Assembly: GCF_019656315.1 (NCBI RefSeq)
Contig: NZ_BPLU01000007.1
Coordinates: 75,313 to 139,312, forward strand
Origin: Flavobacterium sp. UMI-01
GTDB taxonomy: Bacteria > Bacteroidota > Bacteroidia > Flavobacteriales > Flavobacteriaceae
DNA: 64,000 bases
Direction: 5' to 3'
Shown here: positions 7,139 to 16,666 of the stretch, in pieces
How the letters are laid out: each line of letters begins with the position of its first letter
How positions within the stretch are numbered: the first letter of the stretch is position 1
Notes under the pieces: model-generated
What the model saw: the letters and a program-made list of their open reading frames with translations, nothing else
Told to the model about the DNA's origin: nothing
Databases searched by the model: none
Translations under genes and position numbers: made by a program

Positions 7139-8467
7139 ATGGCATGTACAAGTTGTTCAACTTCTGATGGTGGTGCACCTAAGGGTTGTAAAAATAATGG
7201 GACTTGCGGCACCGATAGCTGCAACAAATTAACGGTCTTTGATTGGCTTTCCAATATGAGTTTACCTACTGGTGAAGCTCCTTTTGACTGTGTTGAAGTT
7301 CGTTTTAAAAATGGAAGAAAAGAATTTTTTAGAAATACCGAAAAATTAACATTAAGCATAGGAGATATTGTAGCCACTGTGGCTTCTCCTGGGCATGACA
7401 TTGGAATTGTAACCTTAACAGGGGAATTAGTTCGTATCCAAATGAAGAAAAAGGGTGTCAATCCTAACAGCAATGATATCCCAAAAATTTACCGAAAAGC
7501 ATCTCAAAAAGACATTGATATTTGGTCCGCTGCGCGTGATAGAGAAGAGCCCATGAAAGTGCGTGCACGTGAATTAGCGATTCAGCACAAACTGGAAATG
7601 AAAATTTCTGACATTGAATTTCAAGGCGATGGCTCCAAAGCAACTTTTTACTACACTGCCAATGATCGTGTAGATTTTAGACTTTTAATCAAAGATTTTG
7701 CAAAGGAATTCAGTACCAGAGTCGAAATGAAGCAAGTAGGTTTCCGTCAGGAAGCAGCCCGTTTGGGAGGAATCGGTTCGTGCGGTAGAGAACTTTGTTG
7801 TTCAACTTGGCTTACTGACTTTAGAAGTGTAAATACCTCAGCAGCTCGTTACCAACAATTATCTTTAAATCCACAAAAACTAGCTGGTCAATGTGGAAAA
7901 TTAAAATGTTGTTTGAATTACGAATTAGACACCTACATGGATGCATTAAAAGGTTTTCCTGATTTTGACACCAAGTTAGTAACCGAAAAAGGAGAAGCTG
8001 TCTGTCAAAAACAAGATATTTTTAAAGGGTTGATGTGGTTTGCCTATACAAATAATTTTGCCAATTGGCATGTTTTGAAAATTGATAAGGTTCAAGAAAT
8101 TATTGCCGAAAACAAACAAAAAAAGAAAGTATCAGCTCTAGAAGATTATGCACTTGAAATCGTTCAGGAAAGAGAAAAAGATTTCAATAACGCTATGGGA
8201 CAAGAGAGTTTAACGCGTTTTGACCAACCAAAGAAAAAGAAAAAACCAAACAGAAAACCAAAAGTTTCTGCTGAAAAAGCGAATCCTGAAAAACAAGCAA
8301 AACCAACTAGCGAGAACAAAACAAACAATCCCAAACCAGCAGGCAACAAAGGAAGAAGCAACAATAAGAGAAACTCAAATCAAAAAAACGGTCCTAAAGG
8401 CGAAAACAATCCGAATCCACAACCTAGAAAACCTATAATTATTACCAAAAATGAGAATAAAAAGTAG
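7139..8467 (+). CDS. PSP1 domain protein, RicT/YaaT-like
   Basis: 442 residues. A cysteine-rich N-terminus (CTSCSTSDGG, CKNNGTCGTDSC) precedes a PSP1 domain (about 110-330) with the family's conserved Cys motifs CGRELCCSTWL and GQCGKLKCCLNYE. In Bacillus the homologue RicT acts in the Y-complex with RicA and RicF, which carries iron-sulfur clusters and affects RNase Y. A role here is not shown, and no RicA/RicF genes are nearby. The C-terminal 90 residues are low-complexity, rich in Lys, Asn and Pro, and probably disordered. The gene overlaps gldH by 17 bases, so the two are likely translated together. The gene order PSP1 protein, gldH, penicillin-binding protein is familiar from flavobacteria. 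Confidence 0.85.
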   Translation: MACTSCSTSDGGAPKGCKNNGTCGTDSCNKLTVFDWLSNMSLPTGEAPFDCVEVRFKNGRKEFFRNTEKLTLSIGDIVATVASPGHDIGIVTLTGELVRIQMKKKGVNPNSNDIPKIYRKASQKDIDIWSAARDREEPMKVRARELAIQHKLEMKISDIEFQGDGSKATFYYTANDRVDFRLLIKDFAKEFSTRVEMKQVGFRQEAARLGGIGSCGRELCCSTWLTDFRSVNTSAARYQQLSLNPQKLAGQCGKLKCCLNYELDTYMDALKGFPDFDTKLVTEKGEAVCQKQDIFKGLMWFAYTNNFANWHVLKIDKVQEIIAENKQKKKVSALEDYALEIVQEREKDFNNAMGQESLTRFDQPKKKKKPNRKPKVSAEKANPEKQAKPTSENKTNNPKPAGNKGRSNNKRNSNQKNGPKGENNPNPQPRKPIIITKNENKK

Positions 8468-8930
8468 TTTTTTCATTCTTCTTATGGCGGTTCTTTTTTG
8501 TTCTTGTGACGAAAGAAGAGTGTTTGATCAATACCAGTCTATAGGGAGTGCATGGCACAAAGACAGCATTATATCGTTCCATTTGCCCGTATTGGATTCT
8601 ACAAAAAAATATGATGTTTTTATTAATCTAAGAGCCAATAACAACTACCCTTACAACAATCTTTTTTTGATTGTTACGTTAGAAAAACCTAATGGTTATA
8701 CAAAAGTGGACACCTTAGAATATGAAATGGCAGCTCCTGATGGCACTTTACTTGGAGAAGGATTTACAGATCTTAAAGAGAGTAAATTATTTTATAAAGA
8801 AGATGTTCGATTTAGAGGAAAATATACCGTAAACATCAAACAAGCGGTAAGAGAATCAGGAAAAGTCCCTGGAGTTACAGAACTACAAGGCATCACAGAT
8901 ATTGGAATACGAATAGAAAAAAAAGAATAG
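8451..8930 (+). CDS. gldH: Gliding motility lipoprotein GldH
   Basis: 159 residues with a lipoprotein signal (VLFCSCDE; the modified residue is Cys17 or Cys19) followed by a GldH-like beta-rich domain (VFDQYQSIGSAWHKDSI, INLRANNNYPYNNLFL). GldH is one of the lipoproteins needed for gliding in Flavobacterium and supports the T9SS-linked motility machinery; its biochemical role is not settled. The start overlaps the end of the PSP1 gene and the stop lies 12 bp before the penicillin-binding protein gene, consistent with one operon. Length is normal for the family. Confidence 0.9.
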   Translation: MRIKSSFFILLMAVLFCSCDERRVFDQYQSIGSAWHKDSIISFHLPVLDSTKKYDVFINLRANNNYPYNNLFLIVTLEKPNGYTKVDTLEYEMAAPDGTLLGEGFTDLKESKLFYKEDVRFRGKYTVNIKQAVRESGKVPGVTELQGITDIGIRIEKKE

Positions 8931-8942
8931 ATAGTAACGTTT

Positions 8943-11240
8943 ATGGCTACAAACAAAAACAATCCAAGCAATTCCGATTTTAAAAAGTACACCCAAGCTT
9001 TTTGGAAATTTTTCTTTTATGGACTAGGCGGTATCGCCGTTTTTTTCCTGCTAGCTTCTTGGGGAATTTTTGGCGCAATGCCTTCTTTTGAAGATTTAGA
9101 AAATCCCGATTCCAATTTGGCCACTGAAATCATCTCCTCAGATGGTGTTGTAATTGGAAAATATTTTCAAACCAATAGGTCCCAATTAAAATATTCCGAC
9201 TTACCCAAAAACTTAGTGAACGCACTTGTTGCCACTGAGGACGAGCGTTTTTATGAGCATTCAGGAATTGATGCTAGAGGAACGCTGAGAGCCATTTTTA
9301 GCTTGGGAACTAGTGGAGGTGCAAGTACATTGACACAACAATTAGCCAAACAATTATTTCATGGGGAAGGTTCTAAGTTTCTCCCTTTTAGAATTGTTCA
9401 AAAAGTCAAAGAGTGGATTATTGCCATTCGCCTAGAAAGACAATACACTAAGAACGAAATTCTAGCAATGTATTGTAACGTTTATGATTTTGGAAACTTT
9501 GCGGTAGGTGTGAGCTCAGCAGCTCAAACTTATTTTTCAAAAACACCTAAACAATTAACCATTGATGAATCAGCAATGCTGGTAGGAATGTTTAAAAACT
9601 CTAGCCTTTATAACCCTAAAAAAAACATTCAAGGTGTAAAGAACAGAAGAAATGTGGTTCTAGCACAAATGGCTAAAAAACACATGATTTCGGAAGCACA
9701 AAAACTTAAATTACAAGCCTTACCCATCAAGCTTAATTTCAAATTAGAAAGTCATCGTGAAGGATCGGCTACTTATTTCAGAGAATACCTTCGTGAATAC
9801 ATGAAAAAATGGGTCGAAGAGAATAAAAAACCAGACGGAACAGATTATGACATTTATAAAGATGGTTTAAAAATATACACAACCATCGATTCTCGCATGC
9901 AATTACATGCCGAAGAAGCCGTTGAAAAACACATGGCTAATTTGCAAGAAGAATTTTTTATTCAATCAAAAGGGAATAAAAATGCTCCTTTTGTCAACAT
10001 AACTCAAGCCGAAACGAATCGCATCTTAAAACAAGCGATGAAGGCTTCCAACCGATGGTATGTACTAAAATCATTAGAAAAAAGCGACGAAGAAATCGAA
10101 GCTTCTTTTCATGAAAAAACCAAGATGAAAGTTTTTACCTGGAAAGGAGAAAAAGACACCATCATGACTCCGTTAGATTCCATCCGTTATTACAAACACT
10201 TTTTACAAGCTGGATTAATGGCTATGGACCCGCAAACAGGAAATATCAAAGCTTGGGTAGGTGGTATAAATTACAAGTATTTCCAATACGACCACGTAGG
10301 ACAAGGTGCAAGACAAGTAGGTTCTACTTTCAAACCTTTCGTTTATGCTACTGCCATCGAACAATTAAACATGTCTCCTTGTGATTCTATCATCGATGCT
10401 CCCTTTACTATTCCTGTAGGCCGTCATCATGTAACCGAAACTTGGACTCCACGAAATTCTGACAACAAGTACCGCGGTATGGTTACCCTAAAAAAAGCAC
10501 TAGCAAGCTCCATCAATACCGTTTCGGCAAAATTAATGGATAAAGTAGGGCCAGAAGCCGTAGTGGAATTGACCCATAAATTGGGTGTAAAAACAAAAAT
10601 TCCTTTGCAACCCTCAATTGCATTAGGTGCCGTTGATATCACCGTTCAAGAAATGGTGGCAGCCTATAGCACCTTTGCCAATCAAGGAGTGTACAACAAA
10701 CCTCAATTTTTAAATCGTATTGAAGATAAAAGTGGTGTGGTAATTTACGAACCCATCCCTGAATCACATGATGTACTAAACAAAGACATCGCCTTTGCAG
10801 TCATCAAATTATTAGAAGGTGTAACTGAAGGAGGTTCCGGTTCGAGATTAAGAACAGAGTACGGTGGAAGTGGCGACAATCGATGGACGGGGTATCCTTA
10901 TAAATTTACAAATCCTATCGCTGGTAAAACAGGAACTACGCAAAACCAATCTGATGGTTGGTTTATGGGTATGGTACCTAATCTAGTAACAGGTGTGTGG
11001 GTAGGATGCGAAGACCGTTCCGCTCGTTTTAAAAGCATCACTTACGGACAAGGAGCTACTGCTGCCCTACCTGTTTGGGGTTATTTCATGAAATTGTGTT
11101 ATGAAGACCCTGAGTTGAAAGTTTCCAAAGAACCATTTGAACGTCCACGAAACTTATCTATAAAAGTAGATTGTTATACCGCTCCAAAAGTAAAAGACTC
11201 TACAGCAACTCAACAAAATACAGAAGAATTTTCATTTTAA
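8943..11240 (+). CDS. Class A penicillin-binding protein 1A (transglycosylase/transpeptidase)
   Basis: 765 residues. One membrane helix (about 22-45) anchors a GT51 glycosyltransferase domain (about 65-240, EDERFYEHSGID with the catalytic Glu, and GASTLTQQLAKQLF). A transpeptidase domain follows, with S461-x-x-K464 (GSTFKPF), the SSINT motif and K662TG (KTGTTQ). It polymerises and cross-links peptidoglycan at the outer face of the inner membrane. It is the last gene of the PSP1-gldH-PBP operon, ending at a strong terminator. The linker between the domains (about 300-400) is charged and probably contains an extra subdomain as in other Bacteroidota PBP1A proteins. Confidence 0.93.
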   Translation: MATNKNNPSNSDFKKYTQAFWKFFFYGLGGIAVFFLLASWGIFGAMPSFEDLENPDSNLATEIISSDGVVIGKYFQTNRSQLKYSDLPKNLVNALVATEDERFYEHSGIDARGTLRAIFSLGTSGGASTLTQQLAKQLFHGEGSKFLPFRIVQKVKEWIIAIRLERQYTKNEILAMYCNVYDFGNFAVGVSSAAQTYFSKTPKQLTIDESAMLVGMFKNSSLYNPKKNIQGVKNRRNVVLAQMAKKHMISEAQKLKLQALPIKLNFKLESHREGSATYFREYLREYMKKWVEENKKPDGTDYDIYKDGLKIYTTIDSRMQLHAEEAVEKHMANLQEEFFIQSKGNKNAPFVNITQAETNRILKQAMKASNRWYVLKSLEKSDEEIEASFHEKTKMKVFTWKGEKDTIMTPLDSIRYYKHFLQAGLMAMDPQTGNIKAWVGGINYKYFQYDHVGQGARQVGSTFKPFVYATAIEQLNMSPCDSIIDAPFTIPVGRHHVTETWTPRNSDNKYRGMVTLKKALASSINTVSAKLMDKVGPEAVVELTHKLGVKTKIPLQPSIALGAVDITVQEMVAAYSTFANQGVYNKPQFLNRIEDKSGVVIYEPIPESHDVLNKDIAFAVIKLLEGVTEGGSGSRLRTEYGGSGDNRWTGYPYKFTNPIAGKTGTTQNQSDGWFMGMVPNLVTGVWVGCEDRSARFKSITYGQGATAALPVWGYFMKLCYEDPELKVSKEPFERPRNLSIKVDCYTAPKVKDSTATQQNTEEFSF

Positions 11241-11254
11241 AAACTTACTTCTTA

Positions 11255-11280
11255 GCCTCCTTTTTCGGGAGGCTTTTTTT
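11255..11280 (+). terminator. Terminator after PBP1A
   Basis: GCCTCC/GGAGGC stem (11255-11260 with 11268-11273), 7-nt loop, seven Ts. Confidence 0.88.
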
Positions 11281-11386
11281 ATGCAAATAACAACCTCTTT
11301 TTGAGTCCCATTTTTATTTCAGCATACCATATTGAATTTGAAAATAAAACCTTATTTTTAGGTATAAAATCAAACCCATTATAAGT

Positions 11387-12088
11387 ATGATTTCCAAGAA
11401 AGTAAATACAGTACAAGAAGCTATTTCAGGGATGCATGACGGCATGACACTTTTATTAGGCGGTTTTGGACTCTGTGGTATTCCCGAAAACACTATTGCT
11501 GCATTAGCCAAAGGCGGTTACAAAGAATTAACTTGTGTCTCTAATAATGCCGGAGTGGATGATTTTGGGCTTGGATTGCTTTTGCAAAAAAAGCAAATCA
11601 AAAAAATGATTTCGTCCTATGTAGGCGAAAATCATGAGTTTGAACGCCAGATGCTGTCGGGCGAACTTGAAGTCGAACTCATTCCGCAAGGTACATTGGC
11701 AGAGCGTTGCCGTGCGGCTCAGGTAGGAATTCCCGCTTTCTACACACCCGCAGGTTATGGAACCGAAGTAGCACAAGGCAAGGAAACCCGAGAATTTAAC
11801 GGCAAAATGTATGTCTTAGAACAGGCTTTTGAAGCTGATTTTGCCATTGTAAAAGCTTGGAAAGGCGACACAGCAGGCAACCTCATCTTTAAAGGAACCG
11901 CACGAAATTTCAATCCTGTGATGGCGGGTGCAGCCAAGGTTACCATCGCCGAAGTCGAAGAACTGGTAGAAGCAGGCACACTTGACCCAAATCAAATTCA
12001 CATCCCAGGCATCTTTGTACAGCGAATTTTTCAAGGAGAAAAGTACGAGAAACGAATTGAACAACTTACAGTGAGGATGAGAGAATAG
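11387..12088 (+). CDS. scoA: 3-oxoacid CoA-transferase subunit A
   Basis: 233 residues, full family length. The N-terminal signature [12 protein letters not shown] and the run [20 protein letters not shown] match subunit A of succinyl-CoA:3-ketoacid CoA-transferase. It forms a heteromer with subunit B (12701-13357) and moves CoA between succinyl-CoA and acetoacetate in the cytoplasm, feeding ketone or leucine breakdown products into central metabolism. Normally A and B are adjacent or overlapping; here 612 bases of tandem repeats lie between them, and the first repeat unit begins in the stop codon. A -7-like box TATTTTTA lies at 11353-11360. Confidence 0.92.
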   Translation: MISKKVNTVQEAISGMHDGMTLLLGGFGLCGIPENTIAALAKGGYKELTCVSNNAGVDDFGLGLLLQKKQIKKMISSYVGENHEFERQMLSGELEVELIPQGTLAERCRAAQVGIPAFYTPAGYGTEVAQGKETREFNGKMYVLEQAFEADFAIVKAWKGDTAGNLIFKGTARNFNPVMAGAAKVTIAEVEELVEAGTLDPNQIHIPGIFVQRIFQGEKYEKRIEQLTVRMRE

Positions 12089-12692
12089 TGTTCAGTTGGC
12101 AGTTTTTAGTATTCAGTAAGTGGGAAAAACTTATATTAAAAAGATTGTTTTTAGTGTTTTAGTTTCAAACAACTTAAATGCTCTTATATTTCTTATATGG
12201 TTAAAAAAGTGTTCAGTTGGCAGTTTTTAGTATTCAGTAAGTGGGAAAAACTTATATTTTAATAGATTGTTTTAAGTGTTTTAGATTCAAACAACTTAAA
12301 TGATTTTATATTTCTTATAGGATTAAAAAAGTGTTCAGTTGGCAGTTTTTAGTTTTCAGTAAGTGGGAAAAACTTATATTTAAATAAATTGTTTTTAGTG
12401 TTTTAGATTCAAACAACTTAAATGCTCTTATATTTCTTATATGGTTAAAAAAGTGTTCAGTTGGCAGTTTTTAGTATTCAGTAAGTGAGAAAAACTTATA
12501 TTTAAATAAATTGTTTTTAGTGTTTTAGATTCAAACAACTTAAATGCTCTTATATTTCTTATATGGTTAAAAAAGTGTTCAGTTGGCAGTTTTTAGTATT
12601 CAGTTAGTAAACTTATATGAGCTTAAAATATTACTTAAAAAACATAGTCAACCTAAATAGAAAAACTTAGATGCCTTATATGGTTTAAAAAA
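12088..12692. repeat. Tandem repeat array, about 122 bp x 4 plus a degenerate fifth unit
   Basis: Units start with GTGTTCAGTTGGCAG at 12088, 12209, 12331, 12453 and 12575, so periods are 121, 122, 122 and 122 bp. The first four are nearly identical. The fifth keeps about 35 bases, then diverges, but its end (12668-12692, CTTAGATGCCTTATATGG) still resembles the unit end. No open reading frame runs through it. Each unit contains CAGTT/TTCAGT words and a TTATATTTCTTATA block. The array occupies the whole gap between scoA and scoB. Confidence 0.93.
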
Positions 12693-12700
12693 ATTATAAT

Positions 12701-13357
12701 ATGTTAGACAAAATCGGAATCGCAAAACGTATCGCGCAAGAACTCCAAGACGGTTATTTTGTGAACCTAGGTATCGGAATTCCGACGCTTGTGGCAAACT
12801 ATATTCCTGAAGGAATTAACATTGAAATACAAAGCGAAAACGGGGTTCTAGGCATGGGGCCTTTCCCTTTTGAAGGAGAAGAAGATGCGGATATCATCAA
12901 TGCAGGGAAGCAAACGATTACCACATTGGCAGGAGCCAGTTTTTTTGACTCGGCCATGAGTTTTGGAATGATACGTGGAAAACACGTTGATTTAACCGTT
13001 TTAGGCGCGATGGAAGTGGCAGAAAACGGCGATATAGCCAACTGGAAAATCCCAGGTAAAATGGTTAAAGGAATGGGGGGTGCGATGGATTTGGTCTCTT
13101 CTGCCGAAAATATTATTGTAGCCATGATGCATGTCAACAAAGCAGGTGAATCTAAAATCCTCAAAAAATGCAGCTTGCCGTTAACGGGTGTAGGTTGTGT
13201 CAAAAAAATAGTTACAGAACTCGCCGTTCTTGAAGTAACCCCAAAAGGTTTTAAACTCTTAGAACGTGCGCCAGGGGTTTCTATTGAACACATCATTGCC
13301 TCAACTGAAGCGAAACTGATTCTTGAAGGTGAAATTCCAGAGATGGTGATTGATTAA
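12701..13357 (+). CDS. scoB: 3-oxoacid CoA-transferase subunit B
   Basis: 218 residues, normal length. NLGIGIPTLVANYIP and QSENGVLGMGPFP are subunit B signatures; E46 in SENG is the expected catalytic glutamate that forms the acyl-enzyme intermediate. GMGGAMDLV is also typical. It pairs with subunit A at 11387-12088. The ATG follows a short A/T stretch at the end of the tandem array, so its translation is not coupled to scoA as in usual operons; whether it is expressed from the same transcript or from a promoter in the array cannot be told from sequence alone. Confidence 0.93.
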   Translation: MLDKIGIAKRIAQELQDGYFVNLGIGIPTLVANYIPEGINIEIQSENGVLGMGPFPFEGEEDADIINAGKQTITTLAGASFFDSAMSFGMIRGKHVDLTVLGAMEVAENGDIANWKIPGKMVKGMGGAMDLVSSAENIIVAMMHVNKAGESKILKKCSLPLTGVGCVKKIVTELAVLEVTPKGFKLLERAPGVSIEHIIASTEAKLILEGEIPEMVID

Positions 13358-13377
13358 GTCAAGCTTTGTTTTTTTAG

Positions 13378-13412
13378 CCACAGATTTAACGGATTAAAAG
13401 GATTTACACGGA
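13378..13412. repeat. Dispersed intergenic repeat (CACAGATT/CGGATTAA family)
   Basis: The words CCACAGATTTAACGGATT and GGATTTACACGG resemble the elements at 14558, 18162 and 30433. Non-coding. Confidence 0.4.
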
Positions 13413-13440
13413 AGCATTTATTTTTTATCAATACTAAGAA

Positions 13441-14409
13441 ATGAGAATAATTGAATGGAATTGCCAAGGTGCGTTCAGGAAAAAGAACAAAAAAATTCTA
13501 GAATTAAATCCAGACATTCTAATAGTTACAGAGTGTGAAAGTGAAGCAAAACTTGAATTTGGAAAATTAACAAAAACACCAAATGACTTTTTTTGGTATG
13601 GCTATGGGCACAAAGGTATTGGAGTGTTTTCATATTGTGATTACAAATTTGAACTACTTAAAGAATTTAATCCGAAATTCCGTTATATAGTTCCTTTTAA
13701 AGTTTATGACAATGAAAGTTCCTTTCTATTATTTGCAGTTTGGGCAAAAGACAATATTGAAAATCCAGAAACAGGTTATATTACGCAAGTTTGGTTAGCA
13801 TTACAATATTATGCTCGATTATTAAATCTAAATTCAATATTTATTGGAGACTTCAACAGTAATCAAATTTGGGATAATAAACATAATGTGAATTACAATC
13901 ATACCGCAGTGGTGGATTTTTTTAAGGAAAATGACATTTATAGCCTATATCACGAACAAAATAATGTTGCACATGGTCAAGAAAAAGATTACTCTTTCCA
14001 CATGCATAGAAAAATTGTAAAACCATATCATATTGACTATTGCTTTGCTTCAAAAGAAATTTTAAAAACTGGTTTTAATATTCATCTTTGTGAACCAAAC
14101 GAATGGTTAGAATATAGTGACCATGTTCCGATGATTGTTCAAATCAATAAACCTAAAAGAATTATAAAAATACATAATTCGCTTTCTGAAAATTTAACAT
14201 ATAGGATTAACAAACTAAATTCATTAACTGTTGAAAAATTTGAATCGGTTATAAACCAACTGAAAACAAAAGGTTCTATTTATGACTTAACAGGGATATT
14301 AGAAGAAAAAATACAAATTTTTGAAACAATGGAGTATCTTGAAAAAATAGACAAAAGCATAACTGAATTGATAAAAACTGGTTATTTTTTAATCCCCCAT
14401 AACGCCTAG
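13441..14409 (+). CDS. Endonuclease/exonuclease/phosphatase (EEP) family protein
   Basis: 322 residues. An N-terminal EEP fold is shown by IEWNCQG (metal-site Asn), DILIVTECES (metal-site Glu), FIGDFNSN and SDHVPM (catalytic Asp/His). The family cleaves phosphodiester bonds in nucleic acids or lipids; no signal peptide is seen, so a cytoplasmic nuclease is plausible. The last roughly 80 residues are helical with no family I know. The gene is AT-rich and stands alone. Its stop codon coincides with the left edge of the hairpin element at 14409, so the present C-terminus may have been set by that element; this is inference. Substrate unknown. Confidence 0.72.
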   Translation: MRIIEWNCQGAFRKKNKKILELNPDILIVTECESEAKLEFGKLTKTPNDFFWYGYGHKGIGVFSYCDYKFELLKEFNPKFRYIVPFKVYDNESSFLLFAVWAKDNIENPETGYITQVWLALQYYARLLNLNSIFIGDFNSNQIWDNKHNVNYNHTAVVDFFKENDIYSLYHEQNNVAHGQEKDYSFHMHRKIVKPYHIDYCFASKEILKTGFNIHLCEPNEWLEYSDHVPMIVQINKPKRIIKIHNSLSENLTYRINKLNSLTVEKFESVINQLKTKGSIYDLTGILEEKIQIFETMEYLEKIDKSITELIKTGYFLIPHNA

Positions 14410-14552
14410 TCCTGATAGCAGTGAAAAGCCTTTGCGAATTGAAAACCAATTTTTCTTGCACTGGCAGAGCGACCAGAGGAAGCTCCTGCCAGTGCTTAGA
14501 AAAAAGGTTTGAAATTGCAAAGCTTGTAACGGATAGCAGGGAATAACTCCAA
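14409..14552. repeat. Large hairpin element with conserved-looking edges
   Basis: A perfect 10-bp inner stem GCACTGGCAG/CTGCCAGTGC (14458-14467 with 14486-14495) is extended by an imperfect outer stem (about 14428-14457 with 14496-14523). The flanks CCTGATAGCAGTG and GGATAGCAGGGAATAACTCC share the word GATAGCAG. From memory, similar GATAGNAG-bounded hairpins are scattered between genes in flavobacterial genomes; not checked. Higher GC than surroundings. Non-coding. Confidence 0.65.
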
Positions 14553-14557
14553 AAAAA

Positions 14558-14604
14558 TAAACCGCAAATTCACAAATTAAAAATCTGCGAATCTGCGGTT
14601 AAAA
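14558..14604. terminator. Inverted repeat between convergent genes
   Basis: Imperfect stem of about 19 bp (14560-14578 with 14581-14600, AACCGCAAATTCAC... pairing with ...GAATCTGCGGTT) near the 3' ends of the EEP gene and the fumarase gene. It belongs by sequence to the CAGATT-type dispersed repeats and may serve as a terminator in both directions. Confidence 0.5.
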
Positions 14605-14650
14605 ATTATAAACTTAGTATCTCAGTGTCTTAGCACCTCAATATCTTCAA

Positions 14651-16252
14651 TTACAAATTCTCAAAGAAATCATTTCCTTTATCATCGGTGATAATAAACG
14701 CTGGAAAATCTTTGATGGTGATTTTACGAACGGCTTCCATTCCTAATTCTTCAAAATCCACGACTTCTACCGAAAGGATGTTTTCTTTCGCTAAAATAGC
14801 GGCAGGCCCTCCGATAGAGCCTAAATAGAATCCACCGTAAGTTTTACATGCGTTCATTACCTCTTTGGTACGGTTTCCTTTGGCAAGCATCACCATACTT
14901 CCGCCATTTTTTTGGAACTCTTCTACATAGACGTCCATACGTCCCGCAGTAGTTGGTCCAAAACTTCCTGATGGCATTCCGTCTGGTGTTTTAGCAGGTC
15001 CTGCATAATATACTGGGTGATTCTTGAAATAGTCTGGCATCGGTTTTCCGGCATCCAACAATTCTTTGATCTTAGCGTGTGCAATATCACGAGCTACAAT
15101 CAAAGTCCCGTTTAATTTTAAACGTGTTTTGATAGGGTACTTAGTCAACTCCGCTAAAATAGCAGCCATAGGTTGGTTCAAATCAATCTCAACGGCTTCT
15201 TCTAAATGTGGTGGAGTTTCAGGCAATAATCGTTTTGGATTTACTTCTAATTGTTCCACAAAAATCCCCTCTTTGGTGATTTTTCCTTTGATATTTCTAT
15301 CAGCAGAACAGGAAACACCTAGTCCTACTGGACACGAAGCGGCGTGACGTGGCAAACGAATCACACGTACATCATGCGTAAAATATTTTCCTCCAAATTG
15401 TGCTCCAATAGCACTTTCTTGGCAAATTTGTTGCACTCTTTTTTCCCACTCTAAGTCACGGAAAGCTTGACCAGCCATGTTTCCTGTAGTAGGTAAATTG
15501 TCATAATAACCCGCAGATGCTTTTTTAACAGCTGCTAAATTAGCTTCGGCCGAAGTTCCTCCAATAACTAAAGCTAAGTGATAGGGCGGACAAGCGGATG
15601 TTCCTAAATCCATGATTTTGGCACGAATGAAAGCATCCATCGATTTTTCATTCAATAAGGATTTGGTTTGTTGGTACAAATAAGTTTTGTTAGCCGAACC
15701 TCCTCCTTTTGCTAAAAACAAAAACTCGTATGAATTTCCTTTTTTGGCATAAATATCAATTTGTGCTGGAAGATTGGAACCCGAGTTCTTTTCCTCAAAC
15801 ATGCTGATTGGCACGATTTGAGAATAACGCAAATTGCGCTCTTGGTAGGTGTTAAAAATCCCTTTAGACAACCATTCGGCATCATCTACACCAGTGTAAA
15901 CATCCTCTCCTTTTTTGGCCATCACAATAGCCGTTCCCGTGTCTTGACAAGAAGGCAACTCCCCATCAATAGCCACTACAGCATTCTGCAATAGATTGTA
16001 AGCCACAAATCGGTCGTTATCAGTAGCTTCTGGGTCATCCAAAATGGCTCTTAGTTTTTCCAAATGCGAAGTACGCAACATAAAAGAAACGTCTTTCATG
16101 GCTTCCTGTGCCAATAACTCTAGCCCTTTAGGATCTACAGTCAATATTTCTCTGTTGCCTAGTTGCTCTACTTTCACATAATCCGAACTGATTTTGCGGT
16201 ATTGTGTATCGTCTTTTAAAATGGGATACGGGTCTTGATATATAAAATCCAT
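14651..16252 (-). CDS. Fumarate hydratase, class I (iron-sulfur type)
   Basis: 533 residues from the ATG at 16252 ([12 protein letters not shown]). An in-frame upstream ATG at 16294 is less likely, because a -7-like box TATCTTTA lies between them at 16277-16284. Class I fumarase signatures with cluster-ligand cysteines are visible: [23 protein letters not shown] and [13 protein letters not shown]. The C-terminal beta domain contains GPTTAGRMD and the [13 protein letters not shown] stretch. It interconverts fumarate and malate in the TCA cycle. No other TCA genes are adjacent, and it appears to be monocistronic. Confidence 0.94.
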   Translation of the reverse strand: MDFIYQDPYPILKDDTQYRKISSDYVKVEQLGNREILTVDPKGLELLAQEAMKDVSFMLRTSHLEKLRAILDDPEATDNDRFVAYNLLQNAVVAIDGELPSCQDTGTAIVMAKKGEDVYTGVDDAEWLSKGIFNTYQERNLRYSQIVPISMFEEKNSGSNLPAQIDIYAKKGNSYEFLFLAKGGGSANKTYLYQQTKSLLNEKSMDAFIRAKIMDLGTSACPPYHLALVIGGTSAEANLAAVKKASAGYYDNLPTTGNMAGQAFRDLEWEKRVQQICQESAIGAQFGGKYFTHDVRVIRLPRHAASCPVGLGVSCSADRNIKGKITKEGIFVEQLEVNPKRLLPETPPHLEEAVEIDLNQPMAAILAELTKYPIKTRLKLNGTLIVARDIAHAKIKELLDAGKPMPDYFKNHPVYYAGPAKTPDGMPSGSFGPTTAGRMDVYVEEFQKNGGSMVMLAKGNRTKEVMNACKTYGGFYLGSIGGPAAILAKENILSVEVVDFEELGMEAVRKITIKDFPAFIITDDKGNDFFENL

Positions 16253-16294
16253 GATTTGCTGTTTTTTATTGAGCGGTAAAGATAAGCATTGCAT

Positions 16295-16545
16295 ATAAAA
16301 ATCAGAGGGGATTTATTTCAAGGAATCCTTAAAAATTGTTAAATGATAAGAAAAGAAAAAGAGATTATCTAAAAAGTACACTATCCTATCATTTCGCCCC
16401 ATGGGAGCAAACCCATGCGACAAATAATGAAACTAAATTGCCTATTTTCTATGAATAGCGTTTTGCTTTCGTAGCACATGGCAAATCAAGCATTGATTTT
16501 TTACTTTTTAAACAATCTCTTTATTTTCGCTTTCACTAGAAAAAA
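16295..16545. other. Intergenic region upstream of fumarase
   Basis: Holds the fumarase leader and a short hairpin CATGGG/CCCATG (16400-16405 with 16412-16417). No further gene is supported. Confidence 0.4.
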
Positions 16546-16617
16546 CTATCCTAGCAAGCTTGTCAATAGAAACAAAACCAATAATCCTATGGCAATGTAT
16601 TTGGTGTATTTACTCAT
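16546..16617 (-). CDS. Possible 23-residue membrane peptide
   Basis: ATG at 16617, stop at 16546. The peptide MSKYTKYIAIGLLVLFLLTS... is a charged start followed by one hydrophobic helix. It lies 49 bp downstream of the SpmA/SpmB-like gene on the same strand. No family is recognised. It may be a real small membrane protein or chance; conservation in relatives would decide. Confidence 0.3.
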   Translation of the reverse strand: MSKYTKYIAIGLLVLFLLTSLLG

Positions 16618-16666
16618 CTTTTTATACTATTTATTTATTATTCTTATTTACGAAAAGGAAATGGGA

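Noticed and set aside
8220..8438. 72-residue lysine-rich frame
   Set aside because: It is a shifted frame of the low-complexity tail of the PSP1 protein.
12088..12692. CRISPR array
   Set aside because: Repeat units are 121-122 bp, directly adjacent and have no unique spacers; no cas genes are nearby.
12799..13296. Long open frame on the minus strand within scoB
   Set aside because: It is a shadow of the well-supported scoB gene and its protein resembles no family.
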